Origin: Volutella citrinella
Lineage: Eukaryota > Ascomycota > Sordariomycetes > Hypocreales > Nectriaceae
DNA length: 64,000 nt
Direction: 5' to 3'
Assembly (NCBI GenBank): GCA_034401135.1
Contig: JAWZSP010000001.1
Location: forward strand, 4,278,001 to 4,342,000
Positions within the stretch are counted from its first letter, which is position 1. Each line of letters starts with the position of its first letter. This document shows, one piece after another, positions 10,375 through 19,418 of this stretch. The notes under the pieces are model-generated. The model ran no database searches and was not told the DNA's origin. It worked only from the letters and a program-made list of their open reading frames with translations. A program made the translations under genes and the position numbers.

Positions 10375-13300
10375 GCGTGCGCTGGGATGACAGGCAGGAC
10401 AGGATAATATGGAGTAGGAAGATACGAAGATTAGGAAGTGGAGGCGGACAAGGTGCGGCAGGTTGCAAGATATCAAATTGCGGAGGCGAGAGTGGGCGCA
10501 GCGAGCCACCCAGCCCGTTGAGGCCCGGTAGCGCATCCCATTCATCAAGTGTCATGTCACACTTGGGGCGACCAGCGCCCGCCAGCCGCAGGAGGAGGCA
10601 GAATTACCCCGGTCGCTCTCTCGTGGTGACGGTGGTGTTCCCGGGATGGGATGGGGGCAAACCCGCCGGCGCCAACGGCCCAGGTGGGATGGGATGGCAA
10701 GATGGATCATGGATAGCACACCCCAAGGACCCAAGCCTGGGCCCTGGGCCCAGCCAAGCCCGAACTGTGCAGAGCGGACGCAGCAGGAAGCCGGCTTAAG
10801 GGCAGTGGAGGCAAAGACAAGGGAAGGGGGTGGGGCAACTGCACACTCCACCGGGGTCAACGATGTGGATGCTAGACGATGCTAGCTAGGCCTAGCCTGC
10901 TCAGGCTCCCATCATCCGTCACCCGTGTCGGCGTGTCGGCGGCGGACGGAGCAGGGCTAGAATGTCGCCGTTGCTCAAGGGGAAGACTGTCTGCGCCCAG
11001 AGGTACAGAGTCCCACAGTGTCAGTGAGTACAGTCCCGTCTCCCATCGTGTCGGTGTCAATGTCCACCAACAGCCTCGCCTCATGACGACATTTGCCCAC
11101 CTGCGGTGCTACAGGTGTCTGTAGGCTGTAGCGGTGACCCTATCCCTAAGCTGCCGTGGCCCAAGCCCATCGCTACCCTGCCTTACCATACCAAGGCTTG
11201 GACGGGCCAATAGTGCTGTAAAGAGAATTATTGCGAAGCACCTGACGCAACACCCAAGGCGGGCTAATGTTTCGTGGCGATAGGAACCAGCTGGCCCCAG
11301 CTTTAGAGAGGGACGGACTCCAAGACTGTCATCCGTCCAAGCGGATCTGACGAGTCAGCCGCAGAGTGTCCGTCCTGCACCAGGTGCGCTCAGCCCAGTT
11401 GGGGTGCATGCACTAAAATAAAGATGTCGGCATGGCAGATTGATGAGTCGAGTTGGACGTTGGCATGACTGCCGACTCGCAGCTTGCGTGGCTGACTGAA
11501 GTAAATGATTTGTTGGTGCGAAAAAACGGCTGGTTCAATACGACGACACCCCCGGCCGGCATCTCGTGCAGCTGATTGGGGGAATTGTGCATCAAAAATG
11601 CGAATCAGCCTGCCAGCACAGGAACACCTCAGCCCGTCTGCAGAAACAACATCAGTCCAGAGTAAAAAGGCCTTTACGCCACGAGGCAATTGGGCGGCCC
11701 CTGGGACAGGACGCACACCGTATGAAATGATAATGAGAGCATCAATCATCAAGTACCCAGGACCAAGCGTGAGGGAGGACTTGTGAAGCAAGCCCATGCT
11801 CCCCCAAGCTCAAAGCGTCACCGAAGCTTCTACTGGCAGCTTGCAGCCGGCGTGGGTGATGGCGGGTCAGTCGACGAGATAAGTGCTCACCGCAGCCCGT
11901 CACTGTCCTTCTGGTCTAATAGTAGGCGTGCTGGGCTCCCTTGGTGTCGTAGGATCTTGCAGGCGGCTGTTTGCCGTCCATGTTGGCTGGCGGCTCCCGA
12001 ACGAACGAACCGTGAAGGATTCAAGGTCCAAACTACGGAGCGTACTGACCGCGAGATCCCAAGTGGGCTGCCTGCTTCTGAAGGGACCCCTCCCCGGCGG
12101 TCTGCCGAGAGATAGCATAGACCAGGGACCCTTGGAGCTTTCGGCGGCATGTGATTGGCCAGTCAAGGGATGGAGCAAGGATGGGCGAGCAGGGCTGGCG
12201 AGGTCTTTTTGATCTGGGGCTGGGCCCAGCAAGTGACGAAGGCTCCTACTCTGGTCATTGATTGCTGCGAAGGGCCAAGAAGAACCGGCAAGCCTTGACC
12301 GACGACTTGGGGGGCCGGTTCGTGGGAGAGCCGGCATGCCAGCCAGCTATTTTCATGCGAGTTTGAAGAAATTTTCCAATATAGGTGAAGGGTAGTGCAA
12401 TAGTCCCAAACAGTCGGAACGGATGTGGCGTGTGGTTGGCTCAGGAAGCAGCCCAGAGTGAGCACCTAAACACAAGAAAGATTTCGACATGTGGCTGGAC
12501 CAGCAGAGCGGAACCAACCGAGAGAGGGCGGTCCGTATTAATTACTTGGGCGTTCAATTATGAGCATCCTGTGGTTTCGATGGTTGACGCTGGTCGGTGG
12601 CAGGCGCTTGATTCCAAGGCCTCGGCAGCGGCTTGCATTGAGCCGCAGAAATTACCTACCATGAGGTGTCATGTTTTGGGGTAGGTCACATGTAAAAGAG
12701 AAGGAGCACTGCGCAGAAAACGTGCGGCTTAGCATGTACGTCGCTGGGTTGGGCATTTACTCCTCTTCATGCGTCCAAACCACAGCCATTGCACAAGGTA
12801 AGGAAGGAACTGGTGAGTCGGAGCAGGCACAACTTGTGTTCATTCTGCCTGGTACCTAATGGTGAAGCCGACCAGCTGGTGTAGCGTGCGCCCAGGCGCT
12901 GAGAGCGCCATGCCCAGTATCTGATGGCCAGCCCAGCAACCCCCCGCGCCGAGAGGCTAGAGCTAGCATGGAACTGCTTGAGCTGCGAGGGACCCCTTCC
13001 CTTCCTGTCCTTCCTCTCTCTACTAGTGGCCAACAGCCTCGGCCCCCTGTCGCGTCAACTGGCAACATCACGCGACAATGATGCGCATCCCAGCACGACT
13101 TGGCCCGTTTGCCACCTCTCCTCTGAGTCCTCTCAGCCATGGCTTGCATGGGCAGATACATCCGATACAAGCGATATCTCGCAGCCGTGACCAGCCAATC
13201 AGCCCCATTGCACCGCTGTCTCTTCAGCACGCTGGGCTGTGTCTCAGTGTCAGCGGTGGCCAGCACAGTCGAGCCACCACCAGCCCGCTGCTTGGGTAGT

Positions 13301-14231
13301 ACAGCAACGGCTGCTAAAAAATCGTGGCGGCTTTTGCTCCCGAGTGGCTGGCTCATGGGTACCCCGATCCGCCAGCGCCGGTCCCTGAGTCAACCGACTC
13401 CTTAACTCCATGGCTCCCACGGGGCTGCCCTTGCGCCCGTTGGGTGCCCCATCTGCCCGCCTCGCAAGGCTCGCACTGGCTTGCAGGTGGGCAAGCGGGC
13501 AAAAAACAGCCCCGGAGAGAGGAGACACCGCCGAGTGCGGTGATTGTGCTAGTACAGTAATTCCATTGACATCCAGGCCTGCCTCACCTGCCGCCTCCCG
13601 TATCGCAACCGGGCAAAGGCCCACCCCGAACGTGCGTCTTATCTCCCGTCCCGTCCCCACGCCGGGTCTGACTGACCTTATCTACGCCTTCCATGGCTCG
13701 CCATCCTTTTGATTGCGCGATTGAGGGAAGGAGGCCGGCAAAGTAATTAGTCGGGTCTGGTCGGCGTGCTCGCTGCTTCTAGGGTCCGAGTCACCGCCCA
13801 GCCACATCCGCCGAGGCATCCCAGCAACGGCACCCTACGCCCGAGCAGATAAGTGATGGTTTCTAGCCGGGGGGGCCGCCAGCGTGACGAAGGAGTTTTA
13901 CGGCGAAGCGTGGAGGGGGTACAGTCCAAGTCGTTTCCGGCTCCCAACGGCACCAGCTACTACTACAGTACTAGCCACCCACCATCACCTCCTCAATCAC
14001 CCAATACCAGCTGCCCTGCCCAGCCAGGCCAGCCACGCCGCGCCATAATTACTCTCGTCTCCGTCATCAGTCCGTCTCGGGTCCGATAGACTTTTCCAAC
14101 TGTCGGCCCGTTGGAACCAGTGTTGAGCTTATCGACCAAAGGGGGAGTTGTTTTTCTAGAAAAACTGTAATTCTCTTCTCCGAAACTCAATCTGTGATAC
14201 GAGGTTGATCCTGTCCGCGTCTGACCGCGTC

Positions 14232-14255
14232 TGTGTGTGTGTGTGTGTGTGTGTG
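14232..14255 (+). repeat. (TG)12 microsatellite
   Basis: Twelve uninterrupted TG units in the long gene-poor region, likely polymorphic between strains. Confidence 0.92.
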
Positions 14256-14933
14256 CGTATGTGGCTCTTCTTGGCTTTCTTGGTGTCAGCCGAGGCACGG
14301 CCCAGACCAGACTTGTGATGCTGGGCGGGGAGAGCAGACGAAGTTGCCAAATCCCAAGGAGACTGCTGGTGCGTTTTAATCGGCTCCCCGTCATCAGGTA
14401 GCCTCTTTCGAGATATACACTGTATATACGGTTGCTACAGCTCTAGACTCAGCTAGTCGCCTGATGGTTTATTCGCACTGCAAGCGAGTGTGGCTGAGAC
14501 AGAGGAGTAGACATAAATCCACAACGGGCTCTCATTAACCAGCGTTGTTTACGAGCAGACTGTGCATCGTTGGACTGGAAAGCTTGTCAAGGGCCATTTA
14601 AATGTAAGCCCCGACGCAGATACCACGGTTTGTTGCCTTTGCGTTTCCTTTGCGCGAGTGGGATTTGTTCACTTTCCATTTGATGTCATACCCTACACTT
14701 CACCAACTCAATGTATTTCCGAGGAGCCGTTTACGAACGAGTAGGTGTCAATTCGTTCGTTGTTATACAATTCGATATATTTTAACTAACCAATGCAAGC
14801 GGCTGGCTTTACAACATCTCACCGACATGATGTCTCGTGGTATCTCCAAGTACGGTACTCGCCATGAGCTATTCCCGCGCGGAACGCCTGGCCAGCGGGA
14901 ACGCAATAGGATGGCATTTTCTTGGCCTTGAGT

Positions 14934-14942
14934 TATAAATAT
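14934..14942 (+). promoter_or_regulatory. TATA box of the NmrA-like gene
   Basis: TATAAATAT lies about 95 bases before the ATG at 15036. Its position and perfect match make it a good core promoter candidate, which suggests a regulated rather than constitutive gene. Confidence 0.6.
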
Positions 14943-15035
14943 CGCTAGAGCCATTCTCATCATGAAAATACCTTTACATCTTTGACATTGGGTCGCTGAA
15001 CTGGTGGGAACAACTCAAGCGCCAACTACACCACA

Positions 15036-15826
15036 ATGTCTGGCTTCAAAGTGCTCGTTCTTGGCGGCACAGGTCCTGCCGGCATATGTCTCCTCCGGGA
15101 ACTCGTACACCGACACTGGCCAGTGGTCGCATACGCAAGGAGCCCATCCAAGATTCCTGAAGATTTGAAGCAAAACGCGCTCCTAAGGGTAGGTCGAAGC
15201 GCTGCCTTCTGACGTGTCTACCCTTGAGCCAACGGCCTTGTCTGTCTTGAACTCTACAGCTAACAAGATAGGTCATCGAAGGCGAGATTACTGACTCGGA
15301 TAAACTCATGGCGGCCATGGCAGAGTGCACGACTGTCGTCTCATTGCTCGGTCCGGACATCAACAACCCCAAGATAGACCCGGCCTTGTACCCCAAGCTG
15401 TACAAGGAGTATGTCCTTCCAGCAATGCGCAAGAACGGCGTGCGTCGTATATTCGCCATGGGAACGCTATCCATCAAAAGGCCCGAGGACCAGTGGACAT
15501 TGTTCCAGCCGCTTGTCGCAGTCTTCATGCGCCTGTTCGCCGTCGCCGTCTACCAGAACATGCTCGGCCTGGCCGATTTATTCCAGAACGAGTGCAAAGA
15601 CATCGAATGGACCGTCTTCCGCATCGCCCAGATCCCCGGAGGCTCCGACGCCGAGAGTTGGAGGGCAGACAGGGAGGACGGGGAGTTGTTCACCGGCTAC
15701 ATCGGCCAGAAGGGGTGGACGTCGACAATCAAGAGAGCAGCACTGGCCAAGTGGCTGGTCGACTCAGTTCAGTCTGGGCTGCCGGAGTGGGTGAACAAAA
15801 TGCCTGCCGTCAGCCGGCATAGCTGA
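15036..15826 (+). CDS. NAD(P)-binding (NmrA-like) oxidoreductase-type protein
   Basis: Exons 15036-15188 and 15272-15826 join across an 83-base intron (GTAGGT donor, AGATAG acceptor) to give 235 residues. The N-terminus MSGFKVLVLGGTGPAG is a Rossmann nucleotide-binding start with the GGTGPAG glycine motif of NAD(P)H-binding-domain/NmrA-like proteins. A later VVSLLGP strand and the RRIFAMGTLSIK segment fit the same fold. The usual active-site YxxxK of classical SDR enzymes is not obvious, so it may be a redox sensor or an isomerase/reductase-like enzyme. Its stop codon is only 60 bases from the stop of the convergent Zn2Cys6 factor. It may belong with that factor in one small locus, which is inference. 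No specific substrate can be named. Confidence 0.85.
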
Positions 15827-15886
15827 ACTAGAAAGGGACCAGATGTAGGAACCGGCCGGTTTCTGTGTGGTGGTAGATGCAAGTTA

Positions 15887-17653
15887 TTACACTAACAAGA
15901 CCTTGTCCCCAGTGCTGCTTTCGAAACACTTGCTGATGGCCCAAGATTCAGTGATTTGGGTTGATCGATTGGCCCATACATTCTCCATGATTTCTATAGC
16001 AGTGCTGACTGGGCCCAGGCGACTCAGTGCGCCCATGGCATCAATGAAGCGCCTCAGCCGCTGTTCCTCCAGATCTGTTGCGAGGCGCCCAGCAAGAACG
16101 AGTGGAAAGGGTAGGGTGCGCAGATGAACGGGCGTTGGTGCTAGCTTCTCAAACAGGTCAATCAGGTGAGATGTTGCGTCACGGATCTGGGAGTTGAAGG
16201 GTTGCCAGCCCGAAAGCACAATGTCAAGGCTCACCAGGGCGGAATAAGCCCAGACGGATGTGACAGTGGGGATGGCAGGCAAGCTGTCTCTGCTCACGAA
16301 GGCGTCGAGAGAAAAGGGCCTCCTTTCAACCTCCTGCACTGGCTGGCTACACTGAGTCAAACCTCGCCGGAGGCTCCCCCGGATCACGAGGCCACGCTGT
16401 CCCAGCTCCGTGCTGTCCAGTCTTCCTGAGTGGGACATTTCCCTTTTCCAAGCAGCCAGGGCGGCAACTTCGCCCATAGCTGCCATGGCCCAGTTCTGAC
16501 AACCCATGACTTTCTCAAGCTGCAACACGCCAACAGCCGCGGGACTGTCGCCCATACCAAGGAAGTCGGACCAATATCTCATCAGCTTCGGCTCCGTTTC
16601 CAGCGCAAGACTGGCCACGATGTCATCCACCACGAGCGTTGCGACCGAGAACCTGAAAGCTGCTTGAGCCGCGTTCCAGAGCGGGAAGCCGCTCTCCGGG
16701 GGGCAAGGACAGAGATGGCTTAGAACCCGATCCCAAGACCGTTGGGTGCTGTTTCTGGCACATTCCTGGAGGATGCTGTCCAGCAGTGAAAGCGCAGGCA
16801 AAAGATGAACCTGCCACGACTTTCCTCTGGATATTGTCTTCTCAGCGAGGAGCAGCTGCACAATGCTGTTCAGCACCATGCATCTCCTGAGCACGCTGTC
16901 CTGCGGCATGAGATTTGCATCATCGGTTAACTCGGCGAGGTCTCGCTGAAGAGTGTTGAGCGCCGAAATGGCATGTGCTTGGCCGCCCTCCAATGCTTCC
17001 TTGGTGCACTCGTCGGGAATCGGGCCTGGCTGGCTGGGCACTTGGGAGAGGACGAAAAACATCAGGCTGCCAATGGCGTGTCGCAATGCCTCATGCTTGA
17101 GTGCCAGAGTCAACAGCCAGCCGCGGCCACCCTCCAGAAGCGAAGGCGTGTAGAAGGGAGACAGCAGGGGGATGATGTAGTCCAAGTAGCTCACGATTCT
17201 GCCGATGGCCGTATCGTCAAGTTGGCCCCCTGGTTGAGTCGAAGAGTCCTCGGACAAGGGAAGCGACGGGGACTGCGACTGCGACTGCGACTGCGACTTT
17301 CTTGAACGTGTATTGAAGCTCTCTTCTGGCGTGTGAAGCTTGCCTGCCCCCCTGGCGGAGGTCGCCTCCTGGGATGAAGCACCCACCCCATCCAAGCCGC
17401 TGAGAAGCTTGCGCTCCATCTGCTGGATGGCATCGTGGCATCGGCGCTGGTGAGCCTTGGCCCTGACCTCGCTCTTAATGGTCTGCGCCATCTCATGCTG
17501 CAGTGGCCCATTGTCCATCCATTTGGGTTTCTGTCGGCTGTATAAGCAGCCTATCCCGAGGCCACCGCAGGCGCGGCAGATGGGCCTCGTCTCATCGCAT
17601 TTTTTGTGGCGGATGCGGCACGTCCAGCAGCTGTTGGGGCTGCTCCGGGGCAT
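15887..17653 (-). CDS. Zn2Cys6 transcription factor
   Basis: This is a single exon of 588 residues. I chose the ATG at 17653, which puts the zinc cluster at the extreme N-terminus: C9, C12, C19, C26, C29 and C36 (CWTCRIRHKKC then CRACGGLGIGC). A Lys/Arg-rich linker follows, then a glutamine/serine tract (SQSQSQSQSPS) at about residue 130 encoded by a GACTGC-type hexanucleotide repeat. The remainder is helical and resembles the fungal-specific transcription factor domain of the PF11951 type, with LDYIIPLLSPFYTPSLL at its start. It should be a nuclear DNA-binding regulator recognising CGG-type half sites. Its own upstream region holds repeated CCGCGCGG sequences. It is convergent with the NmrA-like gene and divergent from the candidate membrane protein gene. 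Confidence 0.92.
   Translation of the reverse strand: MPRSSPNSCWTCRIRHKKCDETRPICRACGGLGIGCLYSRQKPKWMDNGPLQHEMAQTIKSEVRAKAHQRRCHDAIQQMERKLLSGLDGVGASSQEATSARGAGKLHTPEESFNTRSRKSQSQSQSQSPSLPLSEDSSTQPGGQLDDTAIGRIVSYLDYIIPLLSPFYTPSLLEGGRGWLLTLALKHEALRHAIGSLMFFVLSQVPSQPGPIPDECTKEALEGGQAHAISALNTLQRDLAELTDDANLMPQDSVLRRCMVLNSIVQLLLAEKTISRGKSWQVHLLPALSLLDSILQECARNSTQRSWDRVLSHLCPCPPESGFPLWNAAQAAFRFSVATLVVDDIVASLALETEPKLMRYWSDFLGMGDSPAAVGVLQLEKVMGCQNWAMAAMGEVAALAAWKREMSHSGRLDSTELGQRGLVIRGSLRRGLTQCSQPVQEVERRPFSLDAFVSRDSLPAIPTVTSVWAYSALVSLDIVLSGWQPFNSQIRDATSHLIDLFEKLAPTPVHLRTLPFPLVLAGRLATDLEEQRLRRFIDAMGALSRLGPVSTAIEIMENVWANRSTQITESWAISKCFESSTGDKVLLV
17271..17297 (+). repeat. Hexanucleotide coding repeat (GACTGC)4.5
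   Basis: Four perfect GACTGC units plus GAC within the transcription factor gene encode alternating Ser-Gln on the minus strand. Length changes would stay in frame. Confidence 0.9.
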
Positions 17654-17773
17654 TGTGTAGAGGCGAGCAAGCAAATGGCAACATGAGTACAGTCGGGTGC
17701 TCCTTTGACCACTGCGAGTTGAACTGCCCGGGCATGATGGGGGTTCTGGTGGGTTGTATGCCGCTGGGAACCT

Positions 17774-17848
17774 TTCCCGCGCGGCTTGGTTCCCGCGCGG
17801 CTTGGTTCCCGCGCGGCTTGGTTCCCGCGCGGCTTGGTTCCCGCGCGC
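17774..17848 (+). repeat. 16-bp tandem repeat with CCGCGCGG core
   Basis: Four perfect head-to-tail copies of TTCCCGCGCGGCTTGG begin at 17774, 17790, 17806 and 17822, and a partial fifth begins at 17838. Each full copy contains the palindrome CCGCGCGG, that is CCG and CGG triplets in inverted orientation two bases apart. The array sits about 120-195 bases upstream of the Zn2Cys6 factor's ATG, between it and the divergent gene at 18317. Confidence 0.93.
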
Positions 17849-18236
17849 GAACGGTGTCTCGGCGGGGCCACCCTGACGGTGATAGATGATACTGCGCAGG
17901 CGCGTTAGGTAACAATTACGTTCCTATACGTTGACGCCTTGGGATTGCAGCGTCTCCACTGGATGCCATGGATTAAGCTTTTTTGTGGCGGACCTGCCAC
18001 GTTAAAGTTACTTTCATAACTCGATGTGGCTTGTTCCAGTTCCTTGTGTACTACTAGGATGTATTGCGGCCAGTGGCGGGTAGAGTTTTGTCCCGATCTG
18101 GATGGAGAGCGAATGCAAAGCGCAGGCCAACTTATAATATAATATTAATTCTTCTTATGATACGTTCAGCTCTGGCTGTATTAGGCCCCTGCATACAGGA
18201 AACTTCACCAGCTAGGCAGATACAAAATAATAAGGA

Positions 18237-18242
18237 TATAAA
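18237..18242 (+). promoter_or_regulatory. TATA box of candidate membrane protein gene
   Basis: TATAAA lies 75 bases before the ATG at 18317, a usual distance, and supports real transcription of the adjacent weakly supported gene. Confidence 0.45.
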
Positions 18243-18316
18243 CACTCTCGGCCCACGCAGCTACTCGTGTCCCAATCATGAACTAATCATCTGCACCACA
18301 CGTGCCATCTATTGTC

Positions 18317-19243
18317 ATGTTATCCGTTAAGCACCATATCTCCTTCTGGGGAACTTCTGCAATCGCCGCCATCACCTATGATGGGCTTGTGTCTGACATT
18401 GGATGCGACCAGCGTGTTTTCCGTGCCCTGATCTATCCCCTCCTCGCCTACGCCATCTTCGTCACCTTAAAAGGTCCGCAATTCTGCCCTCGATGGGGGA
18501 ATCCGTATCACTTCGCTGCTACGGCATGTTTGATGGTGTGCCTCGGTGTAGTCACAGACGACTCTTCCCCGAAAAGAGATATCCTAGGGCCTTATACCAC
18601 TCGTGCTATCCACACCGCGCTTGCTTTCTCCGCTGTGGGCACCGTGGAGAGCGTTAGACAAGATGTAAGCTGTCTAATAGCTATTAGCTTGGTTGAGAGA
18701 CACTGACCACAAATGAATATCGAAATGATATCAGCCCAGCCACTGCCCTACATGTATGGGGACTAACCCGACTACCATTGCGCCGACCGTATGTCAGTCC
18801 CGGGTCAATGTGCTCTTTTCTTTGTTACTTTCTTTGTTACCAGCTGGGCCTTGTTGTCATATCCAGATCTCTCTTGGCAGCACTTCAAGCGACAGTCTAC
18901 ATGGTCAACGGGCCTGGGGCTAGAGTCATATGTACCGCCGTCTACAAGTCCTATGTGGATCATGAAAACGCTACCCTGGGTGATAAGGTGGTATTCTACT
19001 TTATGCCAGGGCCTTTTTTTGACAGCGTGGAAACGGTACCTAGTCCTCCAACCCCTCTATCCGTGATGATGATCGACTGATATGGCTGCATAGATTTTCA
19101 TTCTCATTCACAGGTTTCTGTTCTCAGCCTCAGACATGTACCTGCCTGCAAAGCCGCTGACGTCGTCGGGTTTTTGGACTCCTATGAGCCTTCCGATTGT
19201 CTCTTCCATCCCTACCTGGGTGGTTCTTAATTTCTGGTCCTGA
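18317..19243 (+). CDS. Candidate multi-spanning membrane protein, possibly degraded
   Basis: I propose exons 18317-18664, 18735-18753, 18798-19035 and 19114-19243, giving 244 residues. The introns have GTAAGC, GTATGG (with GACTAAC branch site) and GTACCT (with CTGAT) donors, and phases agree throughout. Hydrophobic stretches include LIYPLLAYAIFVTL, FAATACLMVCLGVV and ALFFVTFFVTSWALL. The order of AVGT, then FPG, then a TSWALLSYPDLSW helix faintly recalls fungal wax-synthase-type O-acyltransferases (GIGT...FP...AW.YL..D), but the WG/WH motif region of that family is not found, so the C-terminus may be lost. The 19-base second exon is unusual. It could be a relic, a fast-evolving cluster gene or a wrong model. 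Confidence 0.35.
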
Positions 19244-19418
19244 TTAGGATGAGCCTTTAATTTGACTGTTATTCGTTTCATGTTCCCCTGACACTTGGGC
19301 CGACTGTATATAGATATCCGTAGGTTCAAGCCAACTTGAGATTTAGATCTCATCGCCTGGTTCAACCACAATCCTGCCGGTCACATCACCGGGCACGGAA
19401 TGCGCCAAGTCACCTCCA

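Larger units (their letters stand above)
9747..15035. other. 5.3-kb stretch without convincing gene
   Basis: No open frame here shows a recognisable protein pattern or plausible exon chain. The stretch includes GT microsatellites at 10361 and 14232 and, near its right end, a TATA box for the gene at 15036. It could contain long leaders or noncoding transcripts; the sequence alone does not show this. Confidence 0.4.

Noticed and set aside
19108..19371. 87-residue minus-strand frame
   Set aside because: No family is recognised, and it overlaps the proposed last exon of the membrane protein; neither reading is strong.
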